Origin: Vermamoeba vermiformis
Lineage: Eukaryota > Tubulinea > Echinamoebida
Length of the DNA: 64,000 nucleotides
Assembly (NCBI GenBank): GCA_045837725.1
Contig: JBEWZL010000109.1
Location: forward strand, 372,001-436,000
Reading direction: 5' to 3'
Made by a program: the position numbers and the translations under genes. Shown piece by piece: positions 23,943-35,177 of the stretch. Below the pieces are notes generated by a model. It was not told where the DNA came from. It saw only the letters and a program-made list of their open reading frames with translations, and made no database searches. Every line of letters begins with the position of its first letter. Position 1 is the stretch's first letter.

Positions 23943-24755
23943 TGTGTTTGTTTAACGAGTTTGATGCTGAAAAAACTCGTTATAAATTATTCAAACAAGA
24001 CCATGAACTCAATATAGAATTCCAAAATGCCTAAAATAACACGTTCTTAGCATCTTTTCGGTAATTTGGCGTCTAACTTGAGGATGGGCCTGCGATCTTG
24101 CTTGTGGTTACCTGGGTGTCAGGCGCCTAATTACAAGTCGTTATCACGTACCTCTATTATTATATAATTTGCATAAGGTACGTACTAACAATAAGACAGA
24201 CGACGTTGTCTTGATATCAAATTTGAGCTCAAACGTATCGAAATATTATTTTTATGTGGATAATTTAAAGGTCCTTAATTTCTATTTTTGTAAAATAGCA
24301 ACGAGTATTTCAAATTGCATGCTGGAATTTATAAACAAATATACTGAGTCGCAGAAGGAGCACTATTTCCGAACAGGTCTGAAAGTCGATTAGGTTGTCA
24401 AGGAGAGCTCATTGTTAAGTTTAAGATGAATGTAAGATACTCGTGGCGCCTTGTAAGCTCTTCAAACGAGTCTGCCACGATCGGTGATCCACCTGGAATT
24501 CTTGAGCATAAAACAAATTGTCGTCATGTCAACTATTAGCCGATTGTCTCCTTCCTGCACGTTTCGCAAGAACAAATACAATTACCCGACGAGTTTCACG
24601 AATCGTAGTGCAGGCTGTATCATAGGAATGGAATCACATGGGTCCGAATTTCTGACGCATAAACAAATGTTTGGAGACTTATCAACGATCATTTTCAATA
24701 TTATATATCAATATAATACCACATGTCGAGGGTCAAGAACGACACAATTGTCAGC
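23943..24755. promoter_or_regulatory. Divergent intergenic region between ADSS and the aquaporin
   Basis: About 810 nt between divergent starts. Weak short open frames here lack family resemblance and were not called. A hairpin-like inverted repeat (CTCGTGGCG … GCCACGA) spans roughly 24442–24482. Otherwise unremarkable. Confidence 0.4.
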
Positions 24756-25840
24756 ATGGAAGATCCACTCAACTCAACGTCCGATCTGAAATCGATGCGG
24801 TCTGAATCTGAACACCACGAGCTTGATAGGGTAAGTATATTATAGTGATAATAAGATTGTTTTAAAACTGCGATGAGATTCTAATGCCTTGTTAGCCAGC
24901 GGTACTTGACACATCTGAACTTCGAACCGTTGACTTTGGTCGTGACGTCATTTCAGAGTTCTTAGCGACATTCTTCGTCGTATTTTTCTCCATTAGTTGC
25001 GTCATTTCATCGGTATCGCTATTGTCTGATTATCCAGTGGGTCTTCATTTCACCATCCTGTTCTTCCATGTATTTTTACTTCTCATCGTCATTTATGCCT
25101 TTGCGCATCTTAGTGGTGGGCATTTTAACCCTGCTAGTAAGTAATATTAGCGATTTCATAATTATTTTTGCCAATAAGAGCGAGTTGGATCCTTTTTACG
25201 TAGCAACGATTGCAATTTAAATCGAAATTTATTCTGCGGTTAACAATTTTATTTGGTTAAAGTACTGTCGTATGATATAAGCTAATCATATTTATCAAAT
25301 CAAGTTACTATCACCGTGTTCTTGGCTCGTAGAATCACTCTGATCCGAACGATCTTCTACGTCGTTGCTCAGCTTGTTGGCGCCATTGCAGGAACGGCAG
25401 CTACACTACTATGCTATCCTTATGACATGCGGATGAAGGGTGGCGGCGGCGTTATCAACATTGTAGCCGGAACTGAGCCCTGGAACGCCTTGTTTATGGA
25501 ATTCTTCTTGACTATGGGCCTTGTCTTCGGCGCATTCAGTATTGCCTTTGATCCTCGTGGCTGGGGCAAGCTCGGTCCTATTGGCCTTGCTACGATCGTT
25601 GGTCTTCATTTCCACGTCGGTGCCGCAGTCTCGTTCGGAGCCATGAATCCAGCACGTGTGTTCGGTCCAGCAGTCATTTACAACTCGTGGGAGAATCACT
25701 GGGTGTACTGGGTGGGAGCTATTCCTGGAGCAGCACTTGGAGGTTGTACGTACGAGTATCTGTTCATGAAGCGCGAGCATGCAAGATCCACTGTGCCATC
25801 AACTGCTGGTGAAACTTCGAAGAAAAAGAAACTCGAGTAG
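24756..25840 (+). CDS. Aquaporin / major intrinsic protein
   Basis: Water or small-solute channel of the plasma membrane or contractile-vacuole type membranes. Three exons (24756–24830, 24896–25136, 25305–25840) join to 852 nt, 283 residues. Six membrane segments and two half-helices are visible: the first NPA box in HLSGGHFNPA (about residues 103–105) split by a phase-1 intron, the second in GAAVSFGAMNPARVFGP (about residues 220–222), with the selectivity-filter Arg after it. N-terminal ~40 residues are hydrophilic (MEDPLNSTSDLKSM), and the C terminus is a basic tail (KKKKLE). The SFGAMNPAR context resembles water-selective aquaporins; substrate is inferred. The acceptor of intron 1 could also be four bases further on. 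Confidence 0.92.
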
Positions 25841-25976
25841 AGCGTGTACATTGTAGAAGAGGTCAGATAGTGCTATTAGGTAATTAAAAGTATCATATAT
25901 TGTTTCATAATAACAATTGTTTATCGATTGTGCGAGGCGCACCAAAAATACAAAACTTTTTCCAAGTCGAAGGTTA

Positions 25977-27968
25977 TTAAGCCATAGCAACGGTAACACC
26001 AATAGTGAAGCTAGTACGAACGATATGGTTAGAGAATAGGTCTCGGGGACAAATGGTTGACTTAGACTTACCCTGTTTGGAACATATTGAAAGTGGCACC
26101 GAGGGTCAATTCACCCTTGAGACCCAATGAAGTCCATTTGTTGACGGCGCGACCAATAGCCTTGGCGATCTTTTCGACACGACCGACGGCGAATCCTTTC
26201 TCCTTTTGCACATCGGCGGGAGATTGGGGTTGTCCGTCTTCGCCGTCAATGGTGGCTTCGAGATCTTCCTCGAGCTCGGCATTTTCTTCTGCGATCTGTT
26301 CTTCAGTAGTCTTACCGGTCAACATAATTGAAGCGGCAACACTAATAGCGGCCTACATTTAATGAATTAGCTTGGTGCATGGTTGGAGCGAAAGTTCTAC
26401 GTACAACAACAACTTCGATGCTCAATTTGATGTCAAAGCCCATATCTCCAAGTCTCAAACGAGCCAAGTTAAGGAAGTACAACAATCTGGCGTTCAATTT
26501 GTCGAGCAATGCGTCGCTTTCCAAGTCTTCAACCTTACGTTGATATCTCTTCAAAATGAGGTGGACTTGAGCGCCGTTGGATCCAACAGGAACCCACAAA
26601 TCTTGTTGACCACCCTCGGCGATGGTATTAAGAGGGACATAGGCTTGACCGCTACGAAGCGTTAGTATTCGAATATAGGTGAAGGACTGAAATTTCGATT
26701 AATTTTGAGATTTTCTGACTTACAAATCGCCAGCAGATCCGACCAAGTTATAGTCCTTAGCAAGAATTTTAAGTCCGTCTTCCATCTTGTCTCTAACGAT
26801 GTTAGAAACCTCGAAACCAAAGTTTTGTCTCCAGACAGGGGCTTGAGCTCCATGAGCAACTCTTCCTTTACGCTTCTTTTTGTCGCTGGAGTTCAACGAG
26901 AGAATAACGTAAGGATTAGCAGCCTTCTTTCCTGGAAGAGGCGCGAAGCCTTTGCCTTCAACTACGGTGATGTCCAACCACGTAACAGTTGTTGCGCCAT
27001 TGCGATCTCCTTTACGAGCCTAATTAAGAAACAATTAAAAATCAAGATTAGGCAATGATAATAATATTATTAGATTGATTACCTTCTTGGCAATGGTTCG
27101 TGTAACGGAGTTATAAAATGATTCAACACTGTTGCCGGTGTGGGACTTGATCGGAACGGGAATTTCTTCAGCAGGAGCCTGAGTAATATTAACGATATTA
27201 ATCTCCGTCAATTACGTTAAATATGAAGATCCAGAAACAATTGTTGTTCCGCTGCAGATCTATTTTTGTTTGTTTCGCTTACTTTCAGCAATGAAACTCC
27301 GATCTTGAGTTGAGAGGCGCCCTTAATCTTATCGCCCTTGAGATTAAGCCAATTTTCGACTTGATTCTCAACTGCCAAATTGATTGTAAAAGCAGCGTCT
27401 CCACTAAGTTACGTCAAAAATGTCAGATATTGTCATAAATAGGAAAATATGAGTTGGTATCAATATGACATGGCATAGTATTAATCATTAAAGAATGAAT
27501 TCTGTTGATTTGCTAATTCACAACTTTCAGCGGCAAAGTTGCCGAGATCGTTGCAATTTAGCGTGTTTGATTGATTTTACGTACATAGACTTAGGTTTGC
27601 CAATAGTAGAGAAGTTGTATACTTCGAGAACGAGGTTGTCGTTCAATCGGCCGCTTTGAAGATCTGCATCTGTCAAGCGCATCACAAAAGTTTCATTCCA
27701 CTACGCAAGAAATGGGTGTTATTAACGATTATAGTGCCGCAATGTATCACGCATATACTAGATGTACAAGATCATATAAGAAAACGCTTACTTTTGGATT
27801 TACTTCTTGCTTGAAGATCTTTGACTTGTGGCGATCCTTGGGCTTGGAGGCAAGGTATAAAATGACGTAAGGATCTGATCCGGGGTTCATTTTATTCAAA
27901 GCAGGCAAGTCCTTGCCTTCAACCAAGTTAACTTCCAAAAATGGAACGAGAGGACCTCCTGACGCCAT
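25977..27968 (-). CDS. Protein with two C2 domains
   Basis: Several exons with short introns; the start is MASGGPLVPFLEVNLVEGKD. Domain 1 (about residues 10–130) has the C2 strands LEVNLVEGKDLPALNK, the calcium-loop-like NPGSDPYVILYLAS, and NPKWNETF. Domain 2 repeats the pattern: WLDITVVEGKGFAPLPGKK, ANPYVILSLN, and VWRQNFGFEV. In domain 2 the calcium-binding Asp before PYV is Asn/Ala, so calcium binding may be limited to domain 1. After the C2 pair comes a helical region and a C terminus with alternating hydrophobic strands (LKGELTLGATFNMFQTG, TSFTIGVTVAMA). No transmembrane signal peptide. Likely a membrane-binding adaptor; the family beyond C2 is not recognised. A CACGTG palindrome-like site lies about 150 nt upstream. 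Confidence 0.82.
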
Positions 27969-28461
27969 GGCTTAGGTGTAGAGTGAAGGGTAAAGAAGGA
28001 TTAAGAGAAGTGTTGAGGTGTGATGCTGCGAGCGATCAAAATGATAATTTTAAATTGATTTTGACGTCTTTTATGCATTTTTCTTTGGCTCTGAAATGTG
28101 ATAGGAATATTTTTTTATTATGACACGTGATCAACCACCAGCCAAAACCTCAGATGCGATTACAGTTTCTATTTCGTTAGTTTGCACGTATTGAAGAACC
28201 ATAGAACGGTCACAGATCAAGAAATAACCAGCTCGTAGTCGGAAAACTTGCCGACAAACTTTCATTACATTAAAAATTTACCAAAATTTGGCTATTAATA
28301 AGGTACCTACAACTAATGATTTGCAGGCCATGGTTCATGTTTCAATTAAATCTCGGGTATATCTTACTGATTTGTATGACAGCTGGCGGCACACAACTTT
28401 AATCAGTTAGGCAATGTTAAAAATATCTTTGGTCTATAATTAATAACTCATACTTAGATAT
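27969..28461. promoter_or_regulatory. Region upstream of the double-C2 gene
   Basis: About 490 nt. Contains TGACACGTGATCA at 28121–28133, a near match to the palindrome found elsewhere in this window. No larger open frame was supported. Confidence 0.4.
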
Positions 28462-28581
28462 TTAATGATCGTCTGTGAATCTGTTGTTAATACGATTGAA
28501 TAGCGGGAGCCAGAATGGATTGGCTCCGCCAAGATTGACTCCAGTTATCGCTTTCCACCATGGTAGTTTCTTTCCAACCAT
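28462..28581 (-). CDS. Possible 39-residue small protein just downstream of BiP
   Basis: Short open frame with its own ATG at 28581, starting MVGKKLPWWKAITG and ending NNRFTDDH, rich in Trp, Pro, Asn and Gly. It begins only 11 nt after the BiP stop on the same strand. It may be a small independent gene or an unrecognised last exon. A 29-nt GT–AG segment (28610–28582) would join it in frame to BiP and remove the BiP stop, but that is far shorter than any other intron here. I do not recognise a family. It could also be chance, as a 39-codon frame is not long. Confidence 0.25.
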   Translation of the reverse strand: MVGKKLPWWKAITGVNLGGANPFWLPLFNRINNRFTDDH

Positions 28582-28592
28582 GACCTGCTAGT

Positions 28593-30607
28593 TTATTGAG
28601 GAGCTGATTTTACAATTTGTTCCAGGGCTTCAAATTTGTGGTCGTAATCTTCTTTTTCTCGTTCAATGTTTAGCTGCAGCCATTCTTCGGTATCTGCAAC
28701 AGCCTTTTCGAGTGTTTCTCTCGTCTCATCGATTATACCATCGCTTGACTCTTCATGAAGCATATTCTTAATGCTCGCCAAGTAGTTTTCAAGTCGATTT
28801 TTGGCTTCGTACGTTTGTCGGATCTTCTTATCTTCTTCTTCGAATTCTTTCGCCAGCTGTACCATGCGCTCTATCTCTTCCTCACTCAATCGATCTCTTT
28901 CGCTGGTAATTACTAGGTCGTTCGTCACTTGACTCGATTTTTCGGTTGCGCGTACGCTGAGAATCCCATTTACGTCGATCTCGAAAGTTACTTCTATTTG
29001 GGGAACTCCGCGAGGCGCTTTGGGTATTCCAGTCAATTCGAAGGTACCAAGGAGATGGTTGTCCTTCGTTTGGGCCCTTTCACCTTCGAAGATCTGGATC
29101 AACACTCGATCTTGATCGTCCTGGTACGTAGAGAAAATCTTGCTCTTTTTTGTCGGAATATGCGTGTTGCGGTCGATAATATTCGTCATAATTCCACCAA
29201 CCGTTTCAATTCCTAATGATAGCGGAGTAGTATCGATGACGATGTGAGAGGGTCCTTCGCCGCCCCAAGTAGACAAAGCGCCGCCTTGTGCTGCCGCTCC
29301 ATATGCCACTGACTCATCGGGGTTGACGCCCTTATTCAGTTCTTTGCCGTTGAAAAAGTCTTTGAGAAGTTGTTGGACCTTCGGGATCCGTGTAGATCCA
29401 CCGACCAAAACGATTTCATCCACTTGATGTTTCGCTAATTTAGCGTCGCTAAGAACTCTTTCTAAGGGACCCAAAGTCTTCTTAAACAAGTCCATATTGA
29501 GTTCTTCGAATTTGGCTCGACTTAAAGTTTCACTCAGATCTTGACCACCAAAAAATGACTCGATGTCAACACGTGTCTGATGAACGGTACTGAGAGATTT
29601 CTTGGCGCTTTCAACTGCTCGTCGCAACTTTTGTAAAGCCTTCTTGTCACCTGTAGCGTCCAAGCCAGTCTGTTTCTTGAACTGCTTCAGGAGATATTCC
29701 ATGACACGGTTGTCAAAGTCTTCACCACCAAGGTGCGTGTCACCATTCGTGGCCAAAACTTCAAACACGTCACCGTCAATAGTCAGCAACGAGACGTCAA
29801 ATGTTCCGCCACCGAGATCGAAGACGAGTACGTTCTGTTCTTTGCCTTTTTTGTCCACTCCGTAGGCCAAGGCGGCTGCGGTAGGTTCGTTGATGATGCG
29901 AAGTACGTTCAATCCCGCGATGCGTCCTGCATCCTTGGTGGCTTGTCTCTGCGCGTCGTTGAAGTAGGCCGGAACCGTGATGACTGCGTGACGAACGGGA
30001 GTGCCAAGGAATTCTTCGGCAATGTTCTTCATCTTCTGCAAGATCAACGCACTGATTTGTTCGGGGCTGAAGACCTTGCTCTCGCCTTGGACTTTAACTT
30101 CAATGTAGGGCTTGTTGTCGACATTCACGACCTTGTAGGGCAACAACTTGATGTCTCGTTGAACATTCACGTCGTCAAAAGTGCGTCCAATCAGTCGTTT
30201 GACGTCGAATACGGTGTTTGTCGGATTGATTGCCGCTTGATTCTTCGCAGCATCCCCGATCAATCTCTCGTCATCCGTGAATGCTACGTAACTTGGCGTG
30301 ATTCTGTTGCCAGACTCGTTTGGAATAATCTCGACTCGATCGTTCTTATAGATGCCAACACAACTGTACGTAGTGCCGAGATCGATGCCAATGACGGGTC
30401 CATCGGATTTCACTAAAATCAAGTTTAGTAAATCGAGCATTGATGCTGCGATTCGATGTTATTACCATCGTCAATGACTATATCTGCGGAGGCTAGGCTC
30501 GTTGCGAAGGCAAACAATACTACTGAAAAAGAGGCATGGTTAGTTTTGGATCTGGCAATCTAACTCAATTTTCAGTCCTTACTGGTGATAATAGTGATCG
30601 TGTTCAT
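28593..30607 (-). CDS. HSPA5-like: ER-type Hsp70 chaperone (BiP/GRP78-like) without a KDEL-type end
   Basis: Three exons: 30607–30583, a 57-nt exon at about 30525–30469, and 30412–28593, giving 633 residues. The first two exons encode a secretory signal ([17 protein letters not shown]…ASA) and a short acidic stretch. The ATPase domain begins [17 protein letters not shown], with [14 protein letters not shown] and [18 protein letters not shown]. The substrate domain contains [14 protein letters not shown] and [18 protein letters not shown]. This is clearly the lumenal BiP type. It stops at [12 protein letters not shown], where other BiPs continue for about 20 residues to an HDEL/KDEL signal. 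Either the last exon is missed, retention works differently, or this copy is secreted or specialised. UPR-like promoter elements lie upstream. Confidence 0.93.
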
Positions 30608-31209
30608 TCTCGTTAGTGTAATAATAAATAAATGAATCAATGCTCCAGATTTGAATTTCTCTTGTCCGTTTGTGGAGTGATGACGGGGCAGTTTTAAAAA
30701 CCGACCAATGAGAGCGCACCATTTTATCAAATTTAACTTCTATGACGTCATCAGAATGGTGTATTCTTACCTTCTGGAATTTCTTAAGCTCAATTGCTGC
30801 CAAAGATAGGATGGGACGGATCGAGCACATCCATTTTGGTCGTCGATGACGTCATCACCTAGTTTTTCCAATCCATCATAGCGTGGTGTAGCTTAGATGG
30901 CGTATTTTGGATGAGATCAATAGTAGTATTGCTGAACAGATCTGACGTGTCAGCAACTCAATCAGATCCAATACTATGAGGGCAACTGTATTGTGTTCAT
31001 ATTTTAGACGTACCTGCAGCGTATAGTTCAATATAAAATGCTTCTATCATACTTAGGCCTCGGCTAATCAAGATGCAGAGCATTGTTGAAGAATGTGGCT
31101 GCATGCGAAGAGCATTATCTCGTGTCAAAGTGGCTGGATCTGATCGATTCAAAAAAAGTTATTTATCAAAAACTATGTAACAGCTATGCGTGCGAGCAAT
31201 AGAAAAGGA
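30608..31209 (-). promoter_or_regulatory. BiP promoter region with bZIP (CRE/UPRE-like) and ERSE-like elements
   Basis: About 600 nt upstream of BiP (its other side is the 3' end of the DUF3501 gene, so only one promoter is expected). Two perfect TGACGTCA palindromes at 30743–30750 and 30847–30854, and a TGACGTGTCA at 30943–30952. A CCAAT at 30705–30709 is followed after exactly nine bases by CCATT, close to the mammalian ERSE (CCAAT-N9-CCACG). TTCTGGAATTTC near 30777 resembles a heat-shock element. Known BiP genes are induced by bZIP factors (ATF6, XBP1, Hac1) through such sites. Whether this organism uses them is inference. Confidence 0.6.
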
Positions 31210-32560
31210 TTAATTATGCACTCTCAAGTCCTTCTTGAGTTCTTCGACAACTTCGTGAGGTAATGTAGTCAGGTGCGAGTAATTAGGGTGCATTATCGTT
31301 ACTGCAACCTTTTGTAACGGATCCAAGTTTAGGAAATCCTCTTTCTAAAACAAGCGATTAATATAAGAATAGTTAACATAATGTTGTTTATACTTGTTGT
31401 TGAGTAAACGGGAATTTTCTGAAATGCACCGCGCTAGTTTTGCCATCCGCAGTCGTACGTTCTTCATCGAGCTCTTCGTGCGTGACTGTGCTCTTGATTT
31501 GATGGTCTTTGAAGTATAGGTATATATGGTCTTCAATATGGCCTAGGCAGAAGAGTTAGCACGAAATTGAAACTCAGCGTTAGATCGGTCTTCTTACCTA
31601 ATCTTCTCAATTCAGCTGCTCGTTTCTGGGCATCGGGAATTTCGATCATAAATGTAGCCACTTAATAAATATATTAGCGACTGATGAATGGTTTAATGAA
31701 GAAAAAAAAGCCTGGCGCGTACTGGATCTAAACAGTCCTTAATTGCCGAGCCTTGGTGTGATTAACATACCTATATCATTGCCTTGAGGTAATAAAGGAT
31801 TATAAGCGCGTAATTCATCGGCTATTTGCTCTTCACCGCCTCGTTCAGCATGTAGCATTTCGTGGATCTAAAGAAAGCAGCAGTGTTAGAACGATTTGAA
31901 TTTACATATATAAGCTAATATATAATACCTGCCACCATACGAAGTCATAGTTTTCGAAGGTCATCGTGGCGTATGGCCCGATCTAAATTAGGAAGTTAAT
32001 TTAGAACGCGTAGATCTCGCTTGATAATAAACTTACATGGATTTGTCTATTTTTCTTCAATTGCTTCTTGAGTGGCAAATAGCTCTTTCTAATAGCAGAG
32101 TATTTGTCGATAGGCCAGATCAGATCTGACTTGGTAATTTGAAGGAGGTTCTTGGCATGTTTGTGAGGGTAGTCCAATGACTGAGAATGATTACCATGTT
32201 GATGGTGATGCGTAGAGTATTGTGCAAGGAGTCCTTGCGAAAAGGTTGCGGATCTAACTTGAGTTTTACTCGAGATCTGACGGCAAATAAAATTAGAATG
32301 ATTTAATTATTGCACATACATCTTTATTATCTTTTTAATGCTATAATTAATCGCCATCTAAGCGCATTAAGTATCGTCATGTAACGCGACCGTCAAAAAA
32401 AATAATATCAAGCCCGGGCCCAAAAATACATGTGCTTGGCTTAAAATTTTTGTGCTATAATATTATAAAGCAATATATTATAGGCATTAATAAATCGAAA
32501 AAATTGATAGTATTTTACCTTGGTGACCGATCGGAAAGTTTTTTGAATAATACTCCGCAT
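31210..32560 (-). CDS. Mitochondrial DUF3501 family protein
   Basis: Six or so short exons. Exon 1 (32560–32519) encodes MRSIIQKTFRSVTK, a basic amphipathic mitochondrial presequence; exon 2 continues with a Ser/His/Gln-rich leader. The mature part follows the bacterial DUF3501 pattern: ITKSDLIWPIDKYSAIRKSY, KNRQIHIGPYATMTFEN, YDFVWWQIHEMLHAERGGEE, ELRAYNPLLPQGNDI, ATFMIEIPDAQKRAAELRRL, GHIEDHIYL and a C-terminal HPNYSHLTTLP…LKKDLR. In bacteria this family sits beside Fe–S-cluster proteins related to heterodisulfide reductase or rubrerythrin; its biochemical role is unknown. An alphaproteobacterial or later bacterial origin is a reasonable inference. Stop codon at 31210–31212. Confidence 0.85.
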
Positions 32561-33235
32561 GTTGGTAACGCTGAGTGATGAAACTAAATATAATCTAATA
32601 TATTATGGTTTGTGAGTATCTATTATAACAATAAATTGAAAATGAAAGGCATCAGTGAGCCAAAAAATGTGGCGTCACGTGTCTCGCTAACAATTTTATT
32701 TTTTTTTGTTACGTAGCAACAGAGCTATATTAATACAGAACTTATATAGCACAGTATATAGTTATGTTTTCCAGCTTGCAAACAAAAGTGCCGCTTGCCC
32801 CTTTGGCGCGCTTGATCCGATCGGTAATAATTTTGCAGCTCAGTTCTAAATTTTCAGATAAATTAATTGCGCGTATTATTATTATAGAGAAATGCCAAAA
32901 ATGTTGCTGGTAGCGCTAGAATGTTGAAAGGTAATTTTTAAAACATATTTCAGATGTAATAATTTTATTTCGTTTGTTTACTCTATGCCTTCGGCTTAAA
33001 GGCACATTTTACGTATAATGTACTATTTTATCCATTTTAATATCATTTTCTAACATTTTTCTTCTTAGTTGAGTCCACCAATGACAGATCCGTAAGTGAA
33101 ACTCATTTTCATGAACTCCTCTGATATCCATTATCATGATCTGTTAGGCATTAGTAATGATAGGAATAATATTTAATGTTATATTTATGGTATTAACAGC
33201 TCCAGAACGAGCCATTAATTACGTTTTTTCCGCAG
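32561..33235. promoter_or_regulatory. Divergent promoter region of two mitochondrial-protein genes
   Basis: About 675 nt between the DUF3501 and mL45 starts. CACGTGTC at 32676–32683 lies 116 nt before the DUF3501 ATG. AT-rich stretches otherwise; possible non-coding 5' exons of mL45 cannot be excluded. Shared regulation of the two genes is a guess from the layout. Confidence 0.4.
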
Positions 33236-35177
33236 ATGGTGCGCAGTACTCAGACTCGTTCCATGTTTACAACGAAGACTAACAATACCAACACCACCAA
33301 AAACATTAAGAAGAGTTCATTATATAATACTACATTAACTGCAACAGTCTTTGTTACGACCTCAAACGACACATCTGTCATTGTGAGCACACGTGACTAT
33401 GCTCGATGGGCCAAGACAGTACGTTAACGATAATATTACTATAATTATTAGTATTTGGAGACGATTATTACTAAATTATTATTCGTAACGAAAATTGAAG
33501 TCAGTACGTGGATCACATCCGCGTAATATTATGTCAATCTCTTTTAAAGCGACATGGAAATTATAATTATGCATGCTAAAGCGAGAGTTATATTTAGATG
33601 AAAATGATGCCCAAGGATAAGTTGAAGCAGATGCTTGACCAACAAAAGAAAGCTAGTGGTATTGCCGTACAAGGCGAGACTACTACACCTACTGACGGCT
33701 CTGTTCCTAATAATGCCACGAGCACTACTAGCAACGGTGCTGCTACATTCTCACAGCGTAAAGTAAGTCTAATTTGAATACAAAATTAAAAAAATATTCA
33801 AATTAGACAAAACTCGTAAAATTAAATTAGACTATGCTTAGGGCGTTAAATTTACAGGTGCTAATATTTTATTATCTAGATTAAAGTATATATGGATGCT
33901 ACTGGTAAAGTAGCAGATCCTTGGAAGCCCGGTGACAAGTCTGGCTTGTGGACTCGATTCAAACGCACAATGTCTACTAATATATTCGCTGGTTGGAGGT
34001 AAATATAAGAATATGGCAATTATTTTCAATATCAAAGGTCATTAAAGCGAGAATATGGATCCACGTACTGGATCAGATCTGCTTTCAAAATCGTTTTAAT
34101 TGACTAAGATATATTGTTATAGCTAGTGGCATGATGACTAATGACACATGATAGCACAAATTATACCAAAAAACAATACCCTTCATGATTCATATGAATT
34201 TCTTCACCTGATCCACTAAATCTCATCTTTTATATTATTTAGTAGTATAAGATCGATTTATTAATACTGTTATAGAATTCGAAGTATGTTCAAGAAGAAA
34301 CAGTGGGGCACCTTCGATAAAAACAAGTTCATCGCTGAATGTTTGGATGTGTATCAAAAGTTCAACAGACAAGTTGCTTCTGGCAATTGGAACGATATGG
34401 GCGATTATGCCGCTTTGAGTGTTATCGAGGTAATATATTTTACATTATATATTCTTATCGATGAGTCGCGTCATTCATAAGAAAAGTTAGGAAATCAACT
34501 GGATGCGCAGCTAAAATTCCAAATTTCGTTTCAGCTTAATGCTGTAATATTTAGTATGAATAATTATTAACGAATCAATAGGATGTACGCAAGGAGTTTG
34601 GTGGTCGCAAGCTGAATCCGGAGTACCAATACAACTGGGAGTGCGCGCAACTCGACGGTAATGTTGTGAATATGGTCGTCATTCAAGTCCCTGCACCGCT
34701 CAACAAGACCTTCTTGCAAGCTACTTTACGGGTCACTAGCAAGCAGGTACGCGTTCAATTTCAAAATTCAAAAAATTAGCCGCGAGCGATAAATTTCAGT
34801 TGCCAAATTTGGGTTTGAAAAAAATCTGTCAGAATTGAAAATTCCTTATTTGGACGCTAAGTTTTGGTGGCACTGTAAAGCTCCAGAGATAGATTGAAGG
34901 CGCTGTCCGTTACTTAATGAGAGAAAAAAATTGTTTTCCTTATTAGGGCCATCACAAATTCTGAGCGGACCAACTTTGTAATGAGAGTGCTAATCTTGTT
35001 TTTTTTTTCTAGGAATTGAAGATTTTGAGCCGCGACGGCAAGTTCTTGGGCGGATCTCGCGAACCTGCTGATGTTACTGACTACTTCGTGTTTGAACGAT
35101 CGTTGGATATGAAAGAAGCGCCTGTTATTCTGATTGGTCAGACTGAGAGACGAGAAGAAAGACGAGTAATAATATGA
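33236..35177 (+). CDS. MRPL45: Mitochondrial ribosomal protein mL45 (Tim44-like fold)
   Basis: Exons read at about 33236–33419, 33598–33763, 33881–34000, 34276–34428, 34582–34747 and 35013–35177. The start MVRSTQTRSMFTTK is a basic mitochondrial presequence. MKMMPKDKLKQMLDQQKK and LWTRFKRTMSTNIF precede the mL45/Tim44-like core: KKKQWGTFDKNKFIAECLDV, NDMGDYAALSVIEDVRKEFG, YNWECAQLDGNVVNMVVIQV, TLRVTSKQELKILSRDGKF and TDYFVFERSL. The strand order and the QELKILSRDGKFLGG…DYFVFER ending match mL45, which tethers mitoribosomes to the inner membrane, better than the import motor protein Tim44. Exon borders are approximate. Confidence 0.82.

Noticed and set aside
24484-24789. Open frame overlapping the aquaporin start
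   Set aside because: The aquaporin reads in another frame with good splice sites; the upstream frame has no recognisable domain.
30771-30790. Heat-shock element in the BiP promoter
   Set aside because: Only two and a half units match, and such sequence is common in AT-rich DNA; kept only as a remark.
30880-30920. tRNA-like stretch (GTGGTGTAGCTTA)
   Set aside because: No acceptor stem, anticodon arm or T-loop could be folded around it. No tRNA or rRNA gene was found anywhere in the window.
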